DNA of 64,000 nucleotides, from the NCBI RefSeq assembly GCF_029714945.1, contig NZ_CP121634.1, forward strand, positions 372,001-436,000, written 5' to 3'. The notes below the pieces were generated by a model. That model ran no database searches and was not told the origin of the DNA. It saw only the letters and a list, made by a program, of their open reading frames with translations. The position numbers and the translations under genes were made by a program. Shown in pieces: positions 37,024 to 47,628 of this stretch (position 1 is its first letter; every line of letters begins with the position of its first letter). Source of the DNA: Bradyrhizobium sp. CIAT3101 (GTDB taxonomy: Bacteria > Pseudomonadota > Alphaproteobacteria > Rhizobiales > Xanthobacteraceae).

Positions 37024-37908
37024 ATGACGGCCAAGATCATCGATGGAAAGGTCATCGCGGCAGACCTTCGCGCCCGCGTCGCGGACGAGGTCGCCCGCGT
37101 CAAGCGCGAGCACAATCTGGTGCCGGGCCTCGCAGTGGTTCTGGTCGGCAACGACCCCGCCAGTGAAGTCTATGTCCGCTCCAAGCATACGCAGACGCAA
37201 GCCGCCTGCATGGCCTCGTTCGAGCACAGGCTGCCGGCCGACGTTTCGCAGGCCGATCTGCTGGCGGTGGTCGCAAAGCTCAACCGCGATCCCGCCGTGC
37301 ACGGCATCCTCGTGCAACTGCCGCTGCCCAAGGGGCTGAACACCGAGGCCGTGATCAATGCCATCGATCCCGCCAAGGATGTCGATGGCCTGCATCCGAA
37401 CAATGCCGGGCGGTTGGCCGGAGGCTTCGAGGCGCTGTCGCCCTGCACGCCGCTCGGCTGCATCATCCTGACCAAGAGCGTGCACCCGTCTCTCGAAGGC
37501 ATGAATGCCGTCGTGATCGGCCGCTCCAATCTGGTCGGTCGCCCGCTGGTGCAATTGCTGCTGAACGAGAACGCGACGGTGACGATCGCGCATTCGCGCT
37601 CGCGCGACCTGCCCGGGATCGTCAAGCAGGCCGATCTCGTCTACGCGGCTGTCGGCAGGCCCGAGATGGTGCGCGGCGACTGGCTCAAGCCGGGTGCGAC
37701 CGTGATCGATATCGGCATCAACCGGATTCCGAAGGACGACGGCAAGACCCGCCTCGTCGGCGATGTCGCCTATCAGGAAGCGCTGGGCGTGGCCGGTGCG
37801 GTGACGCCGGTGCCGGGCGGCGTCGGCCAGATGACGGTCGCCTGCCTGCTCGTCAATACGCTGCGCGCGGCTTGCGCGATCGCGGGCCTGCCGAAGCCGG
37901 CGGTGTAG
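37024..37908 (+). CDS. folD: methylene-THF dehydrogenase / methenyl-THF cyclohydrolase
   Basis: 294 residues. A bifunctional one-carbon enzyme producing 10-formyl-THF, the donor used by PurH elsewhere in this window. It shows the substrate site [13 protein letters not shown], the lysine in [28 protein letters not shown] for NADP binding and the C-terminal [16 protein letters not shown] at 37024. It closes the YggT-DUF167-folD run. Confidence 0.96.
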   Translation: MTAKIIDGKVIAADLRARVADEVARVKREHNLVPGLAVVLVGNDPASEVYVRSKHTQTQAACMASFEHRLPADVSQADLLAVVAKLNRDPAVHGILVQLPLPKGLNTEAVINAIDPAKDVDGLHPNNAGRLAGGFEALSPCTPLGCIILTKSVHPSLEGMNAVVIGRSNLVGRPLVQLLLNENATVTIAHSRSRDLPGIVKQADLVYAAVGRPEMVRGDWLKPGATVIDIGINRIPKDDGKTRLVGDVAYQEALGVAGAVTPVPGGVGQMTVACLLVNTLRAACAIAGLPKPAV

Positions 37909-37910
37909 CA

Positions 37911-37934
37911 CCTCGCCCCGCAAGCGGGGCGAGG
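37911..37934. terminator. bidirectional terminator hairpin between folD and ppa
   Basis: A perfect 10-bp stem, CCTCGCCCCG (37911-37920) with CGGGGCGAGG (37925-37934), around a CAAG loop. It begins three bases after the folD stop and lies ten bases from the convergent ppa stop. No T-run. The sequence is a short relative of the palindrome at 16372. Confidence 0.7.
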
Positions 37935-37943
37935 GAGCAAGGC

Positions 37944-38480
37944 TTACGCCTTCTTTTTCTTCTCGCGCTCGATGCCTTCGAGGATCAGCTTCTGGGCTTC
38001 CTCGGGGCCGCCCCAGCGCGTGATCTTCACCCACTTGCCCTTCTCGAGATCCTTGTAGTGCTCGAAGAAGTGCTGGATCTGCTGCAGCGTGATGTCGGGC
38101 AGGTCGGAATACGACTTCACCTTGTCGTAGCGCTGCGTCAGCTTCGACGACGGCACCGCCAGAATCTTCTCGTCGCCGCCGGCCTCGTCTTCCATGAACA
38201 GCACGCCGACCGGGCGCACGCTCATGACGGCGCCGGGAATGATGGCGCGGGTGTTGATGATCAGCACGTCGCAGGGATCGCCGTCATCCGACAGGGTGTG
38301 CGGGATGAAGCCGTAATTGCCGGGGTAACGCATCGGCGTGTAGAGGAAGCGGTCGACGACGAGCGTGCCGGCTTCCTTGTCCATCTCGTATTTGATCGGC
38401 TCGCCGCCCACGGGGACTTCGATGATGACATTGACGTCCTCGGGGACGTTTTTTCCGATCGAGACCGCATCGATACGCAT
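37944..38480 (-). CDS. ppa: inorganic pyrophosphatase
   Basis: 178 residues, family I soluble pyrophosphatase. It shows the metal site [10 protein letters not shown] and the N-terminal [16 protein letters not shown], with substrate lysines and YGFIPHT. It drives biosynthetic reactions by removing PPi. The C-terminus ends in a run of lysines (EREKKKKA). ATG at 38480 (MRIDAV) is the family-typical start. Confidence 0.96.
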   Translation of the reverse strand: MRIDAVSIGKNVPEDVNVIIEVPVGGEPIKYEMDKEAGTLVVDRFLYTPMRYPGNYGFIPHTLSDDGDPCDVLIINTRAIIPGAVMSVRPVGVLFMEDEAGGDEKILAVPSSKLTQRYDKVKSYSDLPDITLQQIQHFFEHYKDLEKGKWVKITRWGGPEEAQKLILEGIEREKKKKA

Positions 38481-38663
38481 TAGAAAGGCTCCGTTATTTG
38501 CCGAAGTTAAATCTCGCCCGGCAGCGATTTTCGGCGCTGTCATACGCGGGCTTGGCCCGCTGATCCATCGTGTTTTTGTGAAATAATGAATCCAGCGATC
38601 ACCGGCGCAGCAGGCGGACGGTATCGACGGATGGATAGCACTGCCGATTAAGCTTTCAGCAGC

Positions 38664-39173
38664 TCAATTGGTCCAAGCGAAGGCAACCTTGTCGAGCGAC
38701 TTCGGCCCGAACCGCTCCGAGGAGCGCGCCACCATGCGGCCGCCCAGCGCCCGGTAGAACTCGGTCGCGGGATCGTTGTCCGAGAGCGCCCACACCACCA
38801 TGCTCTTCAGATTGCTCTGCATGAGGTCGCGGCGCGCGGCGGTGAACAGGCGGCGGCCGAAGCCGAGGCCCTGGAATTCCGGACGCAGGTAGAGCTCGTA
38901 GATCTCGCCGTCGAAATGCAGGCTGCGGGCGCGGTTGCGACCGTAGTTGGCGTAGCCTGCGATCTTGTCGCCGAACACCAGCACGCTGACGCGGCTGCCC
39001 TTGCGGATCGCGCTGTCCCACCATTGCGGACCGCGGCGGTTGATCAGCTTCTCCAGCTCGGCGCCGGGAATGATGCCCTGATAGGCGGAACGCCAGGCTT
39101 CGTCATGGGTGGACGCCACCGCAGTTGCATCTGCAGCTTTGGCCGGCCGGACCTCGATCAGGGTTGTGCTCAT
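38664..39173 (-). CDS. GNAT family N-acetyltransferase
   Basis: 169 residues. The acetyl-CoA binding motif A is YLRPEFQGLGFGRRLF. The N-terminal half contains HDEAWRSAYQGIIPGAEL, a pattern of a widespread rhizobial GNAT subgroup. The acceptor substrate is unknown. ATG at 39173 (MSTTLIEVR). It lies upstream of ppa on the same strand, with 183 bases between them that show only a weak GCGGGC/GCCCGC hairpin near 38546. Confidence 0.87.
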   Translation of the reverse strand: MSTTLIEVRPAKAADATAVASTHDEAWRSAYQGIIPGAELEKLINRRGPQWWDSAIRKGSRVSVLVFGDKIAGYANYGRNRARSLHFDGEIYELYLRPEFQGLGFGRRLFTAARRDLMQSNLKSMVVWALSDNDPATEFYRALGGRMVARSSERFGPKSLDKVAFAWTN

Positions 39174-39439
39174 GGGCGTGATCAAACCAAGTCGCCGCGC
39201 CGGCGGCAAGACCTATCGTTAATTATCGGTTAACGTGTGGACTTTCTGCATCAGTATTTTAACCATGTTGTACCGAAAAAAGACAAGACGCCATTTCGTG
39301 CGGCAATGGACTGCCATGCACCGGTGCAAAACTCCGCGGTCTCAACGAATGAACGCCGATGGCAACGCAGAAAGTCCGCCCAGAGTGATTCGTTCCGATT
39401 AGTCTCGCCTGCACTATCCGTGTTCGCCCTCGGCCATTC

Positions 39440-40339
39440 ATGCGGCTCTTCAACACAACTGCGCTCCTGTCTCTGCTGGTCCTGCTGACGGCGTCGCCTG
39501 TGTGCGCGCAGATCACGTTCGGGGCATCGGGCGCGGAGAGCGCGCCGTTCCGCCGCCAGGAATGGCGGGTGCCGTCGCCGGATACCGACATTGCCGCGCG
39601 CGCGCTGCTGTTTCGTCCCGCAGGTAGCGGTCCGTTCCGGCTTGCGGTGATCGCGCATGCATCGACGCAGAACGTGCTGCGTCGCGCGCAAATGCCGCAG
39701 CCGGAATATCGCGCGCTCGCAGCGTTTCTCGTCGCGCGCGGCTTTGCCGTGCTGGTGCCGGAGCGGCTGGGCCATGGCGCGACCGGTGGCCGCTATGTCG
39801 AGGATCAGGGCGGCTGCGACGAAGCGGACTACGCCCGCGCCGGCCGCGCCACCGCTGAGGAAATTTCGCTGGCGCTGGACTATCTGCAGAAGCAGGATTT
39901 TATCCGCAAGGATGCAGCCGTCGTGATCGGACATTCCGCAGGCGGCTGGGGCGCGCTGGCGCTTGCCGATGCCGATCCGAAGACGATCTCCGCCATCATT
40001 GCGTTTGCGCCCGGACGCGGCGGTCACGCCAATGACGAACCGAACAAGGTTTGCGCGCCCCATACGCTGCTCGCGGCTGCGGCCGAATTCGGCAAGGCGG
40101 CGCGCATTCCCGTCACATCGCTGGTCGCAGCCAATGACAGTTATTTTACACCGGCCTTTTCGAAAGAGATCGCGAATGCGTTTCGCGGCGGCGGCGGCAA
40201 GGACGATGTCCGCATCCTGCCGGCCGTGGGCAGTGAGGGCCACTGGATGATCGAGCTGGATGCCGGCGTCCAGGCCGCAAGCAGCGAGCTCGCGCGCGCG
40301 CTGAACCTGCCAAAGCCTGTGGCGACCAAGAAGCCATGA
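39440..40339 (+). CDS. exported alpha/beta hydrolase (dienelactone-hydrolase-like)
   Basis: 299 residues. The signal peptide (1-23, cut after VCAQ) precedes a compact hydrolase fold with nucleophile GHSAGG (serine at about 178), an aspartate in VAANDSYFTP and a histidine in GSEGHWM. It is periplasmic, substrate unknown. It is the first gene of a tight four-gene run: its last codon overlaps the next ATG (ATGA). The 266 bases upstream have no gene and contain the inverted repeat noted in the findings. Confidence 0.82.
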   Translation: MRLFNTTALLSLLVLLTASPVCAQITFGASGAESAPFRRQEWRVPSPDTDIAARALLFRPAGSGPFRLAVIAHASTQNVLRRAQMPQPEYRALAAFLVARGFAVLVPERLGHGATGGRYVEDQGGCDEADYARAGRATAEEISLALDYLQKQDFIRKDAAVVIGHSAGGWGALALADADPKTISAIIAFAPGRGGHANDEPNKVCAPHTLLAAAAEFGKAARIPVTSLVAANDSYFTPAFSKEIANAFRGGGGKDDVRILPAVGSEGHWMIELDAGVQAASSELARALNLPKPVATKKP

Positions 40340-40803
40340 CGCTGTATTTCCTGGTCAAATATCTGCACGTGCTCGGCGCCATCGTCATCCTCGGCACCGG
40401 AACCGGCATCGCCTTCTTCATGCTGATGGCCCATCGCACCAACGACGCGGCGTTCATCGCGCGCACGGCGTCCGTGGTGGTGATTGCGGATGCGATCTTC
40501 ACGCTGTCGGCCGTGATCCTGCAGCCGGTCACGGGCGGCCTGCTGATGATGCTCTCGGCGACGCCGATCACCGAGCGCTGGCTGCTGGCCTCGCTCGCGC
40601 TGTACATCTTTGCAGGCTTGTTCTGGATCCCCGTCGTCTTCATGCAGATCGAGATGCGCGATCTCGCGCGCAAGGCCGCCGAGCAGCGCATGGCGCTGCC
40701 GCAGCGCTATTTCACCCTGTTCCGCCGCTGGTTCGCGTTCGGCTTCCCCGGCTTCGGCGCCACGATGGCGATCCTCTGGCTGATGATCGCAAAACCGTTT
40801 TGA
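40336..40803 (+). CDS. DUF2269 integral membrane protein
   Basis: 155 residues and four membrane helices. The first segment, LVKYLHVLGAIVILGTGTGIAFFML, spans residues about 6-30 and its histidine is a typical DUF2269 position. Conserved histidines and hydrophobic packing recall heme- or quinone-binding membrane proteins, but no biochemical role is established. Translationally coupled to the hydrolase before it and eight bases from the next gene. Confidence 0.87.
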   Translation: MTLYFLVKYLHVLGAIVILGTGTGIAFFMLMAHRTNDAAFIARTASVVVIADAIFTLSAVILQPVTGGLLMMLSATPITERWLLASLALYIFAGLFWIPVVFMQIEMRDLARKAAEQRMALPQRYFTLFRRWFAFGFPGFGATMAILWLMIAKPF

Positions 40804-40811
40804 AGGACGCG

Positions 40812-42131
40812 ATGAACCAGCGAACCATTTTGGTGCTCGGCGCCTCCGGCCTGATCGGCCGCTTCGTCACCGACGATCTGCGCGCGCGAGGGTTTCGCGT
40901 GGTCGGTCTGGCGCGCAGCCTGTCGCCCGCGCAGGCAATGAGTGCGCTCGATATCGCGCTGCCGATCCTCAACCTCGACGCCTCCGCGCTGACACGCCTG
41001 CTGAGCGAGCATGACGTGGATGTCGTGGTGAACTGCCTCGGGGTGCTTCAGGATGGCCCAGGCAGCGATACCAGTGCCGTGCATCGCGATTTCGTCGCGC
41101 GCCTGCTTCAGGCCATCGCCGGCAGCGGTCGTGCGATCCGGCTGGTGCACATCTCGATTCCCGGAACGGCCGAAGCCGATCGCACCGCCTTCGCGACGAC
41201 CAAGCGTGAGGCCGAGCGCCTGATTGCGACGTCCCACATTTCTCACGCCATCCTGCGGCCCGGCTTCGTGGTCGCACCGTCGGCCTATGGCGGCAGCGCC
41301 ATGCTGCGCGCCCTCGCCGCCTTTCCGCTCGATCTGCCGGATAAGGAGATGGCAACACGATTCCAGTCGGTCGCGGTCGAGGATATTTCGGCCACCATCG
41401 CCTGGCTCGCCGTGCGCGAGATCGACGATGCATCCGTGAAAGCGGTGAGCTGGGACCTGATGCAATCCGAGCCGATCACGATGGCCGCTGTCGTCAAGCA
41501 GTTCCGGCATGCGTTCGGCACGGCCGGCTGGCCGCATGTCGCGATGCCGTTCTTCATGCTCGATCTCGGCGCAAGAATTGGCGATCTCGCCAATTACCTC
41601 GGCTGGATGCCCCCGATGCGCTCCACCGCCATCGCCGAGCTGCGCCGCGGCGTGAGCGGTGATCCCTCGGCGTGGATCGCCGCGACCGGCATCGTGCCGA
41701 AGACGCTGGCTGAGACGATCGGGCATCATCCCGCCACCATCCAGGATAAGTGGTTCGCGCGGCTGTTCCTGGTCAAGGCGCTGATCTTTGCGAGCCTCGT
41801 CGTGTTCTGGATCGCCTCCGGCTTCATCGCGCTGTTCGTGTCGTATCATGCCGCCGCCGGGATTCTCACCGCGCACAGCTTCCCGCCGGCGCTGGTCGCT
41901 CCCATCACCATCGGCACCAGCCTGATGGACATGAGCATCGGCGTGCTGATCGCCTTCCGCCGCACGGCTGCGGTCGGGCTCGTTGCGGGCATCGTCGCCT
42001 CACTCTGCTATATGTTCGGCGCAGCGATCCTGACGCCCGACCTCTGGATCGAGCCGCTCGGCGCGCTGGTAAAAACAGGGCCGGCTATCGTGCTCATGCT
42101 GGTCGCACTTCTGATGCTGGATAATCGCTGA
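40812..42131 (+). CDS. NAD(P)-binding SDR fused to DoxX-like membrane domain
   Basis: 439 residues. The N-terminal half is an atypical SDR (LVLGASGLIGRFV at about 9), with a VVNCLGVLQDG segment like complex-I NDUFA9-type proteins. The C-terminal part (about 310-435) has four membrane helices of the DoxX-like type. ATG at 40812 follows GAAGGA; the TTG at 40800 is unlikely. The fusion suggests that a soluble redox domain is tethered to a membrane redox module. It overlaps the following DCC gene by one base. Confidence 0.85.
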   Translation: MNQRTILVLGASGLIGRFVTDDLRARGFRVVGLARSLSPAQAMSALDIALPILNLDASALTRLLSEHDVDVVVNCLGVLQDGPGSDTSAVHRDFVARLLQAIAGSGRAIRLVHISIPGTAEADRTAFATTKREAERLIATSHISHAILRPGFVVAPSAYGGSAMLRALAAFPLDLPDKEMATRFQSVAVEDISATIAWLAVREIDDASVKAVSWDLMQSEPITMAAVVKQFRHAFGTAGWPHVAMPFFMLDLGARIGDLANYLGWMPPMRSTAIAELRRGVSGDPSAWIAATGIVPKTLAETIGHHPATIQDKWFARLFLVKALIFASLVVFWIASGFIALFVSYHAAAGILTAHSFPPALVAPITIGTSLMDMSIGVLIAFRRTAAVGLVAGIVASLCYMFGAAILTPDLWIEPLGALVKTGPAIVLMLVALLMLDNR

Positions 42132-42538
42132 TGCCGAAATGGCCTGACGACGACGTGATCCTGTTCGACGGCGTCTGCATCTTCTGCTCGCGCTGGGTCC
42201 GATTCGTCGCGCAGCGCGACACGGCAAAGCGGTTTCGATTCACGCCGATCCAGTCGGATTATGGCGCGAAGTTCGCACGGACGTTCGGTATCGATCCGGA
42301 TGATCCTGATACGAACGCCGTCGTTCACAGCGGCGAGGTGTTCATGAAGTCCGATGCCGCGCTGACGGTGCTCTCGCTGCTTCCCGGCTGGGGCTGGACG
42401 CGAGTCCTGTTTGCCGTGCCAAAACCGCTACGGAATGCGGCCTACAGCCTCATCGCGCACAACCGTTATCGCATCTTTGGCAAGTACGAGGTGTGTTTCG
42501 TGCCGGATGCAGATTTACGGGCAAGGGTGATCGAGTGA
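42131..42538 (+). CDS. DCC family thiol-disulfide oxidoreductase (DUF393)
   Basis: 135 residues. The N-terminal DGVCIFC motif (Asp-x-x-Cys-x-x-Cys, residues about 13-19) is the signature that names the family, which has a thioredoxin-like fold. The predicted role is thiol-disulfide exchange. Its ATG shares a base with the stop of the SDR-DoxX gene (TGATG), so the two are co-translated. It is the last gene of the four-gene run. Confidence 0.92.
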   Translation: MPKWPDDDVILFDGVCIFCSRWVRFVAQRDTAKRFRFTPIQSDYGAKFARTFGIDPDDPDTNAVVHSGEVFMKSDAALTVLSLLPGWGWTRVLFAVPKPLRNAAYSLIAHNRYRIFGKYEVCFVPDADLRARVIE

Positions 42539-42564
42539 CTCGATAGCGGCGCCACAAACCCGAT

Positions 42565-42705
42565 GTCGTCCCGGCGAAGGCCGGGACCCATAACCACAGG
42601 CCTGAGTTTGGCGAAGGCTAGAAGTTAAGGCATCAATCCGCGGTACTGCGATCGAGGTTCATCCAGAGATTACGCGGTATGGGTCCCGGCCTTCGCCGGG
42701 ACGAC
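42565..42705. repeat. intergenic palindromic element, GTCCCGG family copy 4
   Basis: Perfect 28-base terminal inverted repeats (42565-42592 and 42678-42705), each a small hairpin, flank an 85-base interior. The interior matches that of copy 3 (32285) in reverse orientation. It lies between the convergent DCC and amine oxidase genes. Confidence 0.9.
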
Positions 42706-42717
42706 GCTGGGGATAGG

Positions 42718-43956
42718 CTAGCGCTTCGCAGCTAAAACTTCCTTCGCTGCCCGCTCCCCGCTATCCCGCGCGCCATGCGCCGTCGTGAAGAAATTCGGCG
42801 AGGTCGCCTCGCCCGCGAAGAACAACCGTCCATCCACCGGTGCGGCCAGCACCGCGCGGTCCCCCGCATGCCCCGGCAGCGCGTGCGAATAGGAGCCTCG
42901 CGCGAACGGATCATGCCCCCAGCGCGACTCGTACAGCGGCTTCAGCTTGCGGCGGATGTCGTTGCCGAGGAAGCCCGCGATCTCGTCGATGCTGTGCGCG
43001 GCGATGGCGCCTTCGCCGGCGGCTTCGAGTTGACGTGCAAAGCTGCCGCCGAAAAAGCCTTCGATGCAGGGCTGGCCGAACGGGCGGATGTGGTAGGTGC
43101 CCATTTCGGTGCGCATGGTGGCGCCGCGCAAATTGCCTTCCTTCGGGAAGGCTTCGGCATCGTCGAGTGCCAGTGTCACCTTGTCGTCGACGCCGAGCGG
43201 CAGGCCGCGCGCGGCATCGACTTTGACCGGCAGGGGCGGCGAGAAACGGATCGCCTCATCGGCGATGAGGTTGGTCGGCACGGTGACGATCACCTTGGCT
43301 GCGGTCAGCGTGCCCTGTGATGTCTCGATGCGAACGTGCTTGCTCGAATGATCGATCAGCGTGACGTTGCAGTTCAGCGCGACGGGACATGGTGCGCCAT
43401 AGGCCGCAACCAGCGCACCATAGCCGCGGCGGACGCGCCAGTTGAGCTCGCTGTCCTCGTAGGCGTCCCAGTCGAGCGTCGACATGTCCTTGAGTTCGCA
43501 GCCGTTGATATAGGTCGAGATCGCGTCGATCATCGGATTCCAGCGATTGCCGGGCTCGAGGCTCAGGCTCGCGGGCTGATCCATGCCCTTCTGCGCGGCC
43601 TGCCAGAGCCGCTCGTAGAACGCGTCCATCGCGCACATGAAGTCGTCGCGGTCGCTTTGCGGAAACGCATTGCCATAGGCGCGCTCGCGCCAGGGCGGCA
43701 GGTCCTTGTTGAGCTCGAAGCCGAGCGCGCGTGCGATGGGAGCGAAGGAGTTCTTGTCGGCCGAGTGCAGCCAGCCGCAGCCGACGTCGAAAGTGACCTC
43801 AGGCGAGGCCTGCACGGTCCAGGCGCGGCCGCCGAGCCGGTCGCGCGCCTCCAGCACGATCACGGAGCGGCCGGAGCCTGCCAGCGCGTGCGCTGCGCCG
43901 AGGCCGGCGGCACCGGCGCCGATGATCGCGACGTCGACGGAAGAGGGGAAGGACAT
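42718..43956 (-). CDS. flavin-containing amine oxidase family protein
   Basis: 412 residues. The FAD dinucleotide motif is at the N-terminus (AIIGAGAAGLGAAHAL), followed by DRLGGRAWT. The C-terminal FAD contact GRLFFAGEATSPNFFTTAHG is intact. No signal peptide. Members oxidise amines, polyamines or related compounds; specificity cannot be told. It is monocistronic, upstream of nothing obvious, with a palindromic repeat at each end of the gene. Confidence 0.88.
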   Translation of the reverse strand: MSFPSSVDVAIIGAGAAGLGAAHALAGSGRSVIVLEARDRLGGRAWTVQASPEVTFDVGCGWLHSADKNSFAPIARALGFELNKDLPPWRERAYGNAFPQSDRDDFMCAMDAFYERLWQAAQKGMDQPASLSLEPGNRWNPMIDAISTYINGCELKDMSTLDWDAYEDSELNWRVRRGYGALVAAYGAPCPVALNCNVTLIDHSSKHVRIETSQGTLTAAKVIVTVPTNLIADEAIRFSPPLPVKVDAARGLPLGVDDKVTLALDDAEAFPKEGNLRGATMRTEMGTYHIRPFGQPCIEGFFGGSFARQLEAAGEGAIAAHSIDEIAGFLGNDIRRKLKPLYESRWGHDPFARGSYSHALPGHAGDRAVLAAPVDGRLFFAGEATSPNFFTTAHGARDSGERAAKEVLAAKR

Positions 43957-44034
43957 GGGTGGGCTCTAGCACGTTCGCTGGAGGGCCACCACAACACGAG
44001 CTGTCATCACCCGCGAAAGCGCGTGATCCAGTTT

Positions 44035-44127
44035 CGTAGGGTGGGCAAAGGCGCTCTTGCGCCGTGCCCACCATTGTTCATTGGGAATTCAAAGTGGTGG
44101 GCACGCTTGCGCTTTGCCCACCCTACG
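44035..44127. repeat. intergenic palindrome, CGTAGGGTGGGCAAAG family copy 1
   Basis: The left arm cgtagggtgggcaaaggcgc (from 44035) is mirrored by gcgctttgcccaccctacg (to 44127). An inner pair GTGCCCACCA and TGGTGGGCAC pairs as well. It lies between the amine oxidase start and the typA stop. Confidence 0.85.
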
Positions 44128-44147
44128 GCACCGCGGCGTGCGGCGGC

Positions 44148-45974
<1,827 letters not shown>

Positions 45975-46092
45975 GAGTGAGCTTCTTTGCGGTCGGACAA
46001 TGGGTTAAGCGCGATCTCGCCGGTCAAGCCGGGACCTCTTCTCGGACAACGCTGAAACGTGAAAAACGGGGCCTGCTACGCCCTAAAAGGAA

Positions 46093-46113
46093 ACCCGGCC
46101 ATATCGACCGGGT
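46093..46113 (-). terminator. possible terminator of the Crp-like gene
   Basis: ACCCGG (46093-46098) pairs with CCGGGT (46108-46113). Read on the minus strand, the hairpin is followed by TTTCCTTTTAG, a moderately T-rich tail. It lies between the Crp-like gene and typA, and the remaining 290-base gap shows no gene. Confidence 0.5.
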
Positions 46114-46264
46114 AGCCTATGCGTTTGCGGCGCAATATAGGGAAAAAACGCCAAAAAACAATGCGTTCTTTCGGGGTTGGTTGATTGAATTTTGTCCGGG
46201 AATCCCCGGAGCTTGGGCGATAGTGGGCCAAATCGGCCCTTTATTCGCGGGACGGCCGCCCCGG

Positions 46265-47041
46265 CTAGCCCTGGGGGGAGCTGCTGTTTGTCTCCTCGGT
46301 CGGATAGACCCCGCGCAGCACCTCCTCGAAATGCATCTTCACGGCGTCGTTGCAGAGACAGGCACGCAGCCGCAGGCCGTCGTGGTTGCGGACCAGGATC
46401 GCGCCGCGCCTGGTGTCGAGCACGCCTTCGGCCTTGAACGATTGCAGCACGCGGCTGGCGTAGCTGCGCCCGACCCCGAGCAAGGTGGCGAGCTGCTCGT
46501 GCGTCAGCGGCACGCTGCTCTCGTCGCCGGTCCGCTCCATCGCCGCGATGATCCATTTGGCCGTGCGCTGCTCGATCGAGTGGATGGCGTTGCAGGCCGT
46601 CGACTGGAAAATCTGCGCCAGCATGCAGTCGGCGTAGCGCGCGAAGATGTTGCGCAGCGACGGCGAGCGCGCCTTGGCCGCCTCCAGCTTGCCGACGTGA
46701 ATGCGTGCAAACGGGCCGCCGAATTTCACGCAGATGCGGGTATAGGCCGGCAGAAATCCCTCGCTGACGATGCCGCCCACCGCGCCTTCGCGGCCAACCA
46801 GAATGGTCTCGACATCGCGGCCGTCTTCGTTCGGGACGAGGAACGTCGCAAGCGACGGCCCGCAGGGAAAGTGCACGACCTGGACATCGTCGCCGGGACT
46901 GTAGAGCAAATGGTTCGCGCCGACGTTGTCAACGCCAACATGCGGCGCGAGCAGCGCATAATCCGCCGGATTGAGGCGGCGTAGCAGATTGTTGGCAGGG
47001 CGGCTGTCGATCTCGTTTGTCTTGCTGATCCGCACGTCCAT
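46265..47041 (-). CDS. Crp/Fnr family transcriptional regulator
   Basis: 258 residues. A cyclic-nucleotide-binding-like beta barrel (about 20-140) and a winged HTH_Crp_2 domain (about 160-230) with LTHEQLATLLGVGRSYASRV as the recognition region. No N-terminal FNR-type cysteine cluster, so it is not an oxygen sensor of the FNR kind; whether it binds cAMP is unclear. It is divergent from the receiver protein at 47205, and a short palindrome lies between them. Confidence 0.88.
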   Translation of the reverse strand: MDVRISKTNEIDSRPANNLLRRLNPADYALLAPHVGVDNVGANHLLYSPGDDVQVVHFPCGPSLATFLVPNEDGRDVETILVGREGAVGGIVSEGFLPAYTRICVKFGGPFARIHVGKLEAAKARSPSLRNIFARYADCMLAQIFQSTACNAIHSIEQRTAKWIIAAMERTGDESSVPLTHEQLATLLGVGRSYASRVLQSFKAEGVLDTRRGAILVRNHDGLRLRACLCNDAVKMHFEEVLRGVYPTEETNSSSPQG

Positions 47042-47093
47042 CGCAAATCCCCTGCTCTCCTTCCCAACTCTAGTCAGTTCCGTCCGTCCGTTG

Positions 47094-47105
47094 TGTGCAC
47101 ATGTG
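47094..47105. promoter_or_regulatory. overlapping short palindromes in the Crp/receiver gap
   Basis: TGTGCACA (47094-47101) overlaps CACATGTG (47098-47105), 53-64 bases upstream of the Crp-like start codon. It is a possible operator for the divergent pair. It does not match the FixK/FNR box (TTGAT-N4-ATCAA). Confidence 0.3.
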
Positions 47106-47204
47106 GACAGACGTCAAAACTGTTCTGTGGTGAGTTTCGTTCCGGGAACCCTCCGATGCGCTGGGCGCAGGCGTCGGTATGAGGCTGTCCAGATCGGTAG
47201 AAAA

Positions 47205-47615
47205 ATGCAGCCCTCGATAGCAGCCAGGATCATGATACCCGTTTCCCCCGACGGCGCGGCCGCCATCCCTGCCGACGTCTTGATCGTCGAGGATGATCCG
47301 ATCATCGCGATCGATTTCGAGGATCGACTGCTCGGCTTTGGCGTGACCAACGTGCGCACCGTGGGTTCGGTGGCGCAGGCGCTGAATGCGATCACGACGC
47401 GCGCGCCCGACTTCGCACTGCTGGACGTCGAATTGATCCGCGAGAAGAGCTTTGCGATCGCCGAGCGGCTCGCAGCCCTCGAGATTCCCTTTGTCTTCGT
47501 CACCGGCTACGGCGCCGAGACCAGCATCCCGGCGCAATTTGCCGTGCGTCCGCGGCTTCAAAAGCCGTGCTCCAGTGATGCGCTGGAGGCGGCGTTGCAG
47601 GCACGCGGCGTGTGA
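47205..47615 (+). CDS. single-domain response regulator
   Basis: 136 residues, a receiver domain without output domain. The acidic pocket is in LIVEDDPIIAID, the phospho-acceptor aspartate in ALLDVELI, the switch threonine in FVTGYG and the lysine in QKPC. A 25-residue N-terminal extension precedes it. The ATG at 47205 was chosen; one at 47232 is also possible. No histidine kinase is next to it, so its partner is encoded elsewhere. It may be co-regulated with the divergent Crp-like gene. Confidence 0.88.
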   Translation: MQPSIAARIMIPVSPDGAAAIPADVLIVEDDPIIAIDFEDRLLGFGVTNVRTVGSVAQALNAITTRAPDFALLDVELIREKSFAIAERLAALEIPFVFVTGYGAETSIPAQFAVRPRLQKPCSSDALEAALQARGV

Positions 47616-47628
47616 CGGCGCGGTAGTC

